NCBI RefSeq assembly: GCF_014656055.1
Contig: NZ_BNBR01000001.1
Span: 1,488,001-1,552,000, forward strand
Source: Streptomyces griseosporeus
GTDB lineage: Bacteria; Actinomycetota; Actinomycetes; Streptomycetales; Streptomycetaceae
Length of the DNA stretch: 64,000 nt
Direction: 5' to 3'
In this document: positions 58,692-64,000 of the stretch, one piece after another
Position numbering within the stretch: position 1 is the first letter of the stretch
Layout: every line of letters starts with the position of its first letter
The notes under the pieces: model-generated
The model's input: the letters and a program-made list of their open reading frames with translations, nothing else
Told to the model about the DNA's origin: nothing
Databases searched by the model: none
Position numbers and translations under genes: made by a program

Positions 58692-59807
58692 TCAGCCGCC
58701 CAGTTCCTGGTGGCGGGCCGTCAGGCGGGCGGCGCCCTCCGCGGTCAGGGAGCCGTGCAGGCGCAGGCGGGAGATGCCGCCGTCGGGGTAGATGTCCACG
58801 CGCGCGTGGGTGCCGACGGCCGGCTCCGGCAGGACGAAGCGGTGGTTGGTGTCGGGCTGGAGGCGGGTGCGCGGCAGGATCTCGCGCCACTCCCCCGCCT
58901 CGCCGTCCTTCACCGACACCGACGCCCAGCCGGCGCTGTTGCCCTTGAGGTAGGCGGTGTCGATCTCGATCGCGCGGATCTCGGACTGCTCGGCCAGCCG
59001 GTAGCGGATCCAGTCGTTGCCCTGGTCGCGGCGGCGGCGGGTCTCCCAGCCGTCGTCCATCTTGCGGGAGCGGCCCGGCTGGATGGTGTTGGTGGCGGGC
59101 GAGTAGAAGAGGTCGGAGGCGTCCTCCACGCCGCCGCCGTTCTCCAGCGCGACGACGTCGAAGGTGCCGAGCGCGGCGAGCCACTTCGGGTCGGGGACGA
59201 CTTCGCCGTACACGCGCAGGCGGGCGATGCCGCCGTCGGGGTGCTGGTTGACCCGCAGGTGCGTGAAGCGCTGCTCGACGTCGACGGCGAAGCCGTTGGC
59301 GGCGTGGCCGCCGACCGGGGTGCGCGGGACGAGGGTCGTCCACTTCACGTCGTCGGCGAGCAGTTCCTCGGGCGAGGGGGAGCCGGCCACCGAGGTGCCC
59401 TCGATCGAGACCGCCTGCGGGTAGTTGCCGCGGAAGTGGGCGGTGTCGACGACGATGCCGCGGACGACGCCGGGGGCGCCGAGGCGGATCAGCGCCCAGT
59501 CGTGGTCGTCGGCGGTCGGCCAGGGGTGCCCGGCGGAGGCACCGCGCCGGCGGCGGGTCTCCCAGCCGTCCATGATCTTGCCCTTGTGCCCGAAGTGCTC
59601 CGGGTCGAACTCGGCGCGCTCGGGCACCAGCAGGTTCTCGCGCTGGGCGAAGAACTCGTCGTTGGCGGCGATGACTCCCGCGCCCAGCCGGCGGTCGGCG
59701 AGGTCGGCGTGGTGGGTGAAGGGGAAGTCGGCGGTGCGGTAGTCCGCGTACGGGTCGCCGCCTCCGTAGGGGTTCGCGTCGCCGGTGAAGCTGGGAATCG
59801 CCGTCAC
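58692..59807 (-). CDS. alc: Allantoicase
   Basis: 371 residues, two related beta-jelly-roll repeats of the allantoicase fold. Each contains a closely similar segment: KIMDGWETRRRRG with IRLGAPGVVRGIVVDTAHFRGNYP in the first, KMDDGWETRRRRD with IRYRLAEQSEIRAIEIDTAYLKGN in the second, and HPDGGIARLRVYGEV / YPDGGISRLRLHGSL. It hydrolyses allantoate to ureidoglycolate and urea. GTG start at 59805-59807. It lies 78 bases after the allantoinase stop, so the pair is one operon for purine (ureide) breakdown, under the IclR-type regulator nearby. Confidence 0.93.
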   Translation of the reverse strand: MTAIPSFTGDANPYGGGDPYADYRTADFPFTHHADLADRRLGAGVIAANDEFFAQRENLLVPERAEFDPEHFGHKGKIMDGWETRRRRGASAGHPWPTADDHDWALIRLGAPGVVRGIVVDTAHFRGNYPQAVSIEGTSVAGSPSPEELLADDVKWTTLVPRTPVGGHAANGFAVDVEQRFTHLRVNQHPDGGIARLRVYGEVVPDPKWLAALGTFDVVALENGGGVEDASDLFYSPATNTIQPGRSRKMDDGWETRRRRDQGNDWIRYRLAEQSEIRAIEIDTAYLKGNSAGWASVSVKDGEAGEWREILPRTRLQPDTNHRFVLPEPAVGTHARVDIYPDGGISRLRLHGSLTAEGAARLTARHQELGG

Positions 59808-59885
59808 GGTGATCAGGTCCTGCCTTTCGGGAAGTCGGCCGCTGCCGTGCGGGGCGGGCGGTGCGGGAAGGGAGCGGGCGGTGGC

Positions 59886-61223
59886 TCAGGGGTGCCGGGT
59901 GAGCAGGCGGCCCCGCGGCTCGGTGAACTCGCCGTCCGCCACGATGCGCCGCCCGCGCAGCCAGGTGGACCGCACCACGCCGTGCAGCGTCCGGCCCGCG
60001 TACGCGGTGACGCGGTTGCGGTGCTGGAGCTCGGCCGGGTCGACGGTGAAGGTCGCGTCGGGGGCGAGGACGGCGAAGTCGGCGTCGCGGCCGGGCGCGA
60101 TGGCGCCCTTGGCGTCCAGGCCGACGAGGGCGGCGGTGCGCTCGGACATCCAGCGGACGACGTCCTCCAGGGTGTGGCCGCGGCGGCGGGCCTCGGTCCA
60201 CACGGCGGACAGGCTGAGCTGGAGACCGGAGATGCCGCCCCAGGCAGTGGCGAAGTCGTCGGTCTTCAGGTCGGCGGTGGAAGGCGAGTGGTCGGTCACC
60301 ACACAGTCGATGGTGCCGTCGGCGAGCGCCTCCCACAGCAGATCCTGGTTGGCGGCCTCCCGGATGGGCGGGCAGCACTTGAACTCGCTGGCGCCGTCGG
60401 GGACCTCCTCGGCGGTGAGCGTCAGGTAGTGCGGGCAGGTCTCCACGGTGATCGCCACGCCCTCGGCGCGTGCCTCGCGGATCAGCGGCAGCGCGTCGCT
60501 GGAGGACAGGTGGAGCACGTGCACGCGCGCGTGGAGGCGTTTGGCCTGGGCGATGAGGCCGGCGATGGCGGTGTCCTCGGCGTCGCGCGGGCGGGAGGCG
60601 AGGAAGTGCGCGTACTTCGGGCCGCCGTGCTGGGGGGCGGCGGCCAGGTGGTGGGGGTCCTCGGCGTGCACGATCAGCAGGCCGCCGAAGCCGGCGATCT
60701 CCGCGAGCGAGCGGGCCAGCTGCTCCTGGTCCAGGTGCGGGAACTCGTCCACGCCGGACGGGGAGAGGAAGGCCTTGAAGCCGAAGACGCCGGCCTCGTG
60801 CAGCGGGCGCAGGTCCTTGACGTTGTCGGGCAGGGCGCCGCCCCAGAAGCCGACGTCGATGTGGGCCTTGTCGCGGGCCACGTCCTGCTTCACGCGCAGG
60901 TTGTCGACCGTGGTCGTGGGCGGCAGGGAGTTGAGCGGCATGTCGACGAGGGTGGTGATGCCGCCGGCCGCCGCGGCGCGGGTGGCGGTCCAGAAGCCCT
61001 CCCACTCGGTGCGGCCCGGGTCGTTGACGTGCACGTGGGTGTCGACCAGACCGGGCAGCAGGACGTCGTCGCCGAAGTCCTCGAGGCGGGCACCGGCGGG
61101 CACCTCGGCGTCGTACGGCAGTACGGCCGTGATCTTGCCGGCGGCGACCGCGACGGACGCCGCGCGCGTCCCCTCGGGAGTGATGACGCGCCGCGAGCGC
61201 AGCACCAGTTCAGCCTCGGACAC
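59886..61223 (-). CDS. allB: Allantoinase
   Basis: 445 residues. Amidohydrolase metal site: [11 protein letters not shown] (HxH), [10 protein letters not shown] (carbamylated Lys), IVHAEDPHH (His) and VTDHSPST (Asp). CPHYL and CCPPIRE are typical of allantoinase. Ring-opens allantoin to allantoate, requiring two Zn2+. GTG start at 61221-61223 with GAGGGG upstream; the longer ORF would add 46 residues and cover the promoter. The palindrome TCAACA-N5-TTGAAG is 30 bases upstream, probably the binding site of the IclR regulator encoded divergently. Confidence 0.94.
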   Translation of the reverse strand: MSEAELVLRSRRVITPEGTRAASVAVAAGKITAVLPYDAEVPAGARLEDFGDDVLLPGLVDTHVHVNDPGRTEWEGFWTATRAAAAGGITTLVDMPLNSLPPTTTVDNLRVKQDVARDKAHIDVGFWGGALPDNVKDLRPLHEAGVFGFKAFLSPSGVDEFPHLDQEQLARSLAEIAGFGGLLIVHAEDPHHLAAAPQHGGPKYAHFLASRPRDAEDTAIAGLIAQAKRLHARVHVLHLSSSDALPLIREARAEGVAITVETCPHYLTLTAEEVPDGASEFKCCPPIREAANQDLLWEALADGTIDCVVTDHSPSTADLKTDDFATAWGGISGLQLSLSAVWTEARRRGHTLEDVVRWMSERTAALVGLDAKGAIAPGRDADFAVLAPDATFTVDPAELQHRNRVTAYAGRTLHGVVRSTWLRGRRIVADGEFTEPRGRLLTRHP

Positions 61224-61251
61224 CCGGACCCCTCTCTCTGCCACCACTTTT

Positions 61252-61268
61252 TCAACACTCTGTTGAAG
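61252..61268 (-). promoter_or_regulatory. Candidate AllR operator upstream of allantoinase
   Basis: TCAACA-CTCTG-TTGAAG, containing the perfect inner inverted repeat TTCAAC-N5-GTTGAA. Same arms and same 5-base spacer as the element at 63808-63824 upstream of malate synthase. Confidence 0.6.
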
Positions 61269-61471
61269 CCGTGTTTCCGGAGTCTTCACTCCCGCTTCGG
61301 CCTCGTCAAGGGCACACTCGTCCACAGTGCACCCGAGAGGCGCCCCTCTGGACGTTTCCACAAAGCGAAATTAGAATTCCGGCAAGCAGAACGTAGCTAC
61401 GCACAAGCGGGGAGTCAACCGACTGCCGGGTAGGCTTCTGCCTCTCCCGCCCGCCCCGAAAGGAACGCGCC

Positions 61472-62275
61472 GTGCCGACGTCCAGCGCCAGCACCACCGA
61501 CTCCGCCAAGTCCGCCGCAACGGGCGGGGTCCAGTCCCTGGAGCGCGCCTTCGACCTGCTGGAGCGGATGGCGGACGCGGGCGGTGAAGTGGGGCTCAGC
61601 GAGCTGTCCGCGAGCAGCGGGCTCCCGCTGCCGACCATCCACCGCCTGATGCGCACGCTGGTGGCGTGCGGGTACGTCCGCCAGCAGCCCAACCGCCGCT
61701 ACGCGCTCGGCCCGCGCCTGATCCGCCTCGGCGAGTCGGCCGCCCGGCTGCTGGGCACGTGGGCGCGGCCGTATCTGGCGCGGCTGGTCGAGGAGACCGG
61801 CGAGACGGCCAACATGGCGCTGCTGGACGGGGACGAGATCGTGTACGTCGCCCAGGTGCCGTCCAAGCACTCGATGCGGATGTTCACCGAGGTCGGGCGG
61901 CGGGTGCTGCCGCACTCCACCGGCGTGGGCAAGGCGCTGCTCGCGGACTTCCCGGCGGAGGAGGTGCGCGCCCTGCTGGCCCGTACCGGCATGCCGGCCG
62001 CGACCGAGAAGACGATCACCACGCCGGACGGGTTCCTCGCGGCGCTGGAGGACGTGCGGCGGCTCGGCTACGCCGTCGACGACAACGAGCAGGAGATCGG
62101 CGTGCGCTGCCTCGCGGTGTCGGTGCCGGACTCCCCCACCGCGGCGGCCATCTCCATCTCCGGCCCGGCGGGCCGTGTCACGGAGGCCGCGACGGACAAG
62201 ATCATCCCGGTGCTCCAGCAGGTCGCCCTCGAACTCTCCGAGGCGCTGGCCAGCTCGGGCAACAACGGCGGCTGA
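61472..62275 (+). CDS. allR: IclR-family regulator, AllR-like
   Basis: 267 residues from the GTG at 61472, with AAAGGAA upstream. N-terminal winged HTH (SLERAFDLLERMADAGGEVGLSELSASSGLPLPTIHRLMRTLVACGYV), then the IclR effector domain (GTWARPYLARLVEETGETANMALLDGDEIVYVAQV, and the signature CLAVSVPDSPTAAAISISGPAGRVT). The adjacent allantoin genes indicate it senses a purine-breakdown intermediate such as glyoxylate or allantoin, as E. coli AllR does. It is divergent from allantoinase, and its likely operators are at 61252 and 63808. Symbol by analogy. Confidence 0.88.
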   Translation: MPTSSASTTDSAKSAATGGVQSLERAFDLLERMADAGGEVGLSELSASSGLPLPTIHRLMRTLVACGYVRQQPNRRYALGPRLIRLGESAARLLGTWARPYLARLVEETGETANMALLDGDEIVYVAQVPSKHSMRMFTEVGRRVLPHSTGVGKALLADFPAEEVRALLARTGMPAATEKTITTPDGFLAALEDVRRLGYAVDDNEQEIGVRCLAVSVPDSPTAAAISISGPAGRVTEAATDKIIPVLQQVALELSEALASSGNNGG

Positions 62276-62280
62276 GCGCA

Positions 62281-62580
62281 CCCGCGCGGGGCGGCCGAGG
62301 GGACGCTCCCCGGACTCGGCCGAGCGCCCCGCCCGACGCGGCCGAGAGGACACTCCCCGAACGCGGCTGAGCACACCGCCCCAGCACGGCTGAGCGCACC
62401 TCCCGAACGCGGCTGACCTCACCGACCCGAGCACGAACGCGGCTCACCCTCACCGATCCGAGCACGACTGCGGGGGCCCTCCCCGAACGCGGCCGAGCAC
62501 ACCGCCCGACGCGGCCGAGCGCATCGCGCCAGACGCGGCTGAGCGCGCTTGCCGAACCCGGTTCAGCGCACCGCCCGGCC
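62281..62580. repeat. Degenerate short repeats around CGCGGCYGAGC
   Basis: About ten imperfect copies of a 20-24 base unit of the type CCCGAACGCGGCTGAGCGCACC, spread over 300 bases after the IclR gene, with no start or RBS in any frame. They fill the space between the IclR gene and the DUF5955-like gene, which ends at 62639. Confidence 0.7.
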
Positions 62581-62638
62581 GCCGCAATCCCAGGCGGTGC
62601 GCACGGCGTCACGCACCCGCCCGCCTGCCGGGCAGGTG

Positions 62639-62953
62639 TCAGCGGGGCGGCTCTCCGAACAGGTCCACCGCCGCGCGGACCTCCCGCACGCCCCGGGCCA
62701 GGGCGCTCACCGAGCCTATGGCGCCCGCGATCAGGAGCAGGGAGCGGCGCAGGTGGCGCAGTTCCGGGGCGCCGCCGGCGGCCATGGCGTCCAGGGCGGC
62801 CAGTTCCTCCTCGGCGATCCCCCGGTCCCGGAACTCGGCGGGGTAAGCGGCGAGTTCCCGGCGCAGCCGGGACACGGCGGAGCGCAGCTCCGTCACCCGC
62901 GGATCCTCGTCCCTGCCGGTCACCGGCCTCTGCCTCTGCTCGACGCTCCGCAC
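62639..62953 (-). CDS. DUF5955-like small protein
   Basis: 104 residues from the GTG at 62951-62953, with GGAGGG 5 bases upstream; longer frames are shadow. VTELRSAVSRLRRELAAYPAEFRDRGIAEEELAALDAM is a helical pair, followed by LRHLRRSLLLIAGAIGSVSALARGVREVRAAVDLFG with one short hydrophobic helix. I assign it to the DUF5955 family from memory; streptomycete members sit in many contexts. Function unknown. Confidence 0.65.
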   Translation of the reverse strand: MRSVEQRQRPVTGRDEDPRVTELRSAVSRLRRELAAYPAEFRDRGIAEEELAALDAMAAGGAPELRHLRRSLLLIAGAIGSVSALARGVREVRAAVDLFGEPPR

Positions 62954-63143
62954 CAAAGCCCTCCCCCTCGCACGTCGTTGTGCACGCCCCGGCCCCGGGC
63001 GGCCACGAATCGCCCGGGCGGTGCGGGCGCCCAGTAAACGCCACCCCGGCCCGCGCGCGCCAGTCCGGTGCGTGAGGGAATTGCTGCGCAGGGTGACGAG
63101 GGGACGCCGCCCCGGACCGGCTCGTGTGCGGTATGCAGGGGGG

Positions 63144-63758
63144 ATGACGACACAGGAGACACCGCGCGAGCCGGACGCGGTCGCCGGGCTGGTGCTGGCC
63201 GCGGGCGGCGGACGGCGGCTCGGCGGGCGCCCCAAGGCCCTGCTGACCCACCGGGGACGGCCGCTCGTGGAGCACGCCGTCGCCGTGCTGCGCGCCGCGG
63301 GGTGCACGCGCGTGCACGTGGTCCTGGGGGCCGCCGCAGACGCCGTACGGGAGCGGGCCCGGCTCGACGACTGCGTACTCGTCGACAACCCGGACTGGGC
63401 GCAGGGCATGGGCGGCTCGCTGCGCGCGGGGCTGGACTCGCTCGCCGGCACCGGCGCCCGGGCGGCGCTGGTCTCGCTCGTCGACCAGCCCGGTATCGGC
63501 CCCGAGGCGGTCGCACGCGTGCGTGCGGCGTACCGGGACGAGACCTCGCTCGCATCGGCCGCCTACGACGGCGTACGCGGGCATCCCGTGCTGTTCGGCG
63601 CCGCGCACTGGGCGGGCATCGCCGCGACTGCCACCGGCGACCAGGGGGCACGCGCCTATCTGAAGGCACACGCGGCGCGGATCACCCTCGTGGAGTGCGG
63701 GGACGTGGCGCAGGCCTACGACGTCGACACCGAAGCCGACCTGGGCCACCTTGAGTGA
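63144..63758 (+). CDS. MobA-like nucleotidyltransferase
   Basis: 204 residues. VAGLVLAAGGGRRLGGRPKALL is the LAAGxSxRxGxxK signature of NTP transferases, NPDWAQGMGGSLRAGLDSL and LVDQPGIGPEAVARV match the molybdenum-cofactor cytidylyltransferase MocA type, and AAYDGVRGHPVLFGAAHW the conserved (G)HPVLF. It probably transfers a nucleotide to molybdopterin for xanthine dehydrogenase-type enzymes, fitting the purine-degradation neighbourhood. The ATG at 63144 is preceded by a G-rich RBS. Could alternatively serve another nucleotidyl acceptor. Confidence 0.82.
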   Translation: MTTQETPREPDAVAGLVLAAGGGRRLGGRPKALLTHRGRPLVEHAVAVLRAAGCTRVHVVLGAAADAVRERARLDDCVLVDNPDWAQGMGGSLRAGLDSLAGTGARAALVSLVDQPGIGPEAVARVRAAYRDETSLASAAYDGVRGHPVLFGAAHWAGIAATATGDQGARAYLKAHAARITLVECGDVAQAYDVDTEADLGHLE

Positions 63759-63807
63759 ACGGCGTGGCACGCGGCGCCACCTTGCCTCGACTCAGAGAAT
63801 CTCGACA

Positions 63808-63839
63808 TCAACAAACCATTGAAGTTCCACGATGAGGAA
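63808..63839 (+). promoter_or_regulatory. Candidate AllR/IclR operators upstream of malate synthase
   Basis: TCAACA-AACCA-TTGAAG (63808-63824) repeats the arms and spacing of the site at 61252. Directly after it, TTCC-N7-GGAA (63825-63839) is a second inverted repeat resembling the TTCC/GGAA half-sites of IclR operators. A further TTCCAC...GAAA segment lies upstream of the IclR gene. Confidence 0.55.
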
Positions 63840-63944
63840 ACTACTATCCACTGCTCAGAAGCACTCGACCGCACAGCGGGTGTTGAATCCTCCCTGTTCA
63901 TCCCCTTAGGCACCCGGTGCCACCGCTGAAGGAAGTGACAGCTC

Positions 63945-64000
63945 ATGTCCGCACCAGCGCCGTCCCCGCTGGCCATCGTCGACGCCGAGCCCCTGCCCCG
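63945..64000 (+). CDS. aceB: Malate synthase, 5' end only
   Basis: The window ends 19 codons into the gene. MSAPAPSPLAIVDAEPLP matches, from memory, the start of Streptomyces malate synthase A. The enzyme condenses glyoxylate with acetyl-CoA to malate, consuming the glyoxylate released from ureidoglycolate by allantoin breakdown. AAGGAAG is upstream of the ATG. The shared operator-like elements link it to the allantoin genes. The remainder of the gene is outside the window. Confidence 0.8.
   Translation, partial: MSAPAPSPLAIVDAEPLP

Overview
The window reads as chromosomal DNA of a streptomycete. G+C is very high, GTG and TTG starts are frequent, and gene families typical of Streptomyces are present (DUF3618 and phage-holin-like pairs, PucR, PAS-LuxR and IclR regulators, C4-finger DksA/TraR proteins, a SecDF fusion). 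TTA codons occur in the two clusters that look like specialised metabolism. I see no rRNA, tRNA, CRISPR array, prophage or intact insertion sequence.

Layout, left to right. 1-2.6 kb: the end of exodeoxyribonuclease III, a metallo-beta-lactamase-fold hydrolase and a PcaD-PcaC-type fusion, all on the minus strand. 2.8-6.3 kb: a PucR-type regulator divergent from a ferredoxin-reductase/acyl desaturase pair. 6.5-8.2 kb: an RNase J paralogue. 8.2-10.5 kb: a decayed stretch with a MerR-like regulator and an anti-sigma-type ATPase. 10.6-17 kb: a compact cluster of ATP-grasp ligase, dikinase-like protein and MFS exporter, divergent from a PAS-LuxR regulator, with an 18-bp palindrome between them and TTA codons in regulator and ligase. 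17-21 kb: a frameshifted thermolysin-like protease, a PAP2 phosphatase and a holin-like/DUF3618 pair. 21-26.7 kb: a 1357-residue secreted DNRLRE/amidase protein coupled to a small lipoprotein (possibly effector and immunity), and a polysaccharide deacetylase. 26.7-32 kb: a SWIM-finger protein coupled to a SNF2 helicase. 32-38.8 kb: a sugar or polyol uptake operon (binding protein, permease, ATPase, ROK kinase, membrane protein) with a GntR regulator and a divergent Gfo/Idh dehydrogenase; TGTCC-GACA palindromes lie in both promoter regions.

38.9-42.7 kb: a cysteine-rich hypothetical protein, a cytochrome P450 and a NarL-type two-component pair. 42.8-49 kb: a RiPP cluster on the minus strand (MFS exporter, S9 peptidase, an unannotated 39-residue precursor peptide, a strong hairpin, a cobalamin-type radical SAM enzyme and a DUF5825-like protein). 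It has a recognisable promoter, an 11-bp direct repeat and a hairpin in the 5' leader, and two TTA codons in the peptidase. This is the best candidate for an undescribed system.

49.4-57.7 kb: an envelope/stress module (Rv1733c-like protein, MreB/Hsp70-like ATPase, two DksA-type zinc fingers, a two-component system, a small secreted protein, a SecDF fusion and an AIM24-like protein) containing a 48-bp tandem repeat. 57.8-64 kb: an SDR oxidoreductase, allantoicase and allantoinase, an IclR regulator (AllR-like), a DUF5955-like protein, a MobA-like nucleotidyltransferase and the start of malate synthase. An identical TCAACA-N5-TTGAAG element lies upstream of both allantoinase and malate synthase, tying ureide breakdown to glyoxylate assimilation.

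Most starts were chosen by ribosome binding site and overlap with the preceding gene. Functions were read from motifs only; no database search was run.
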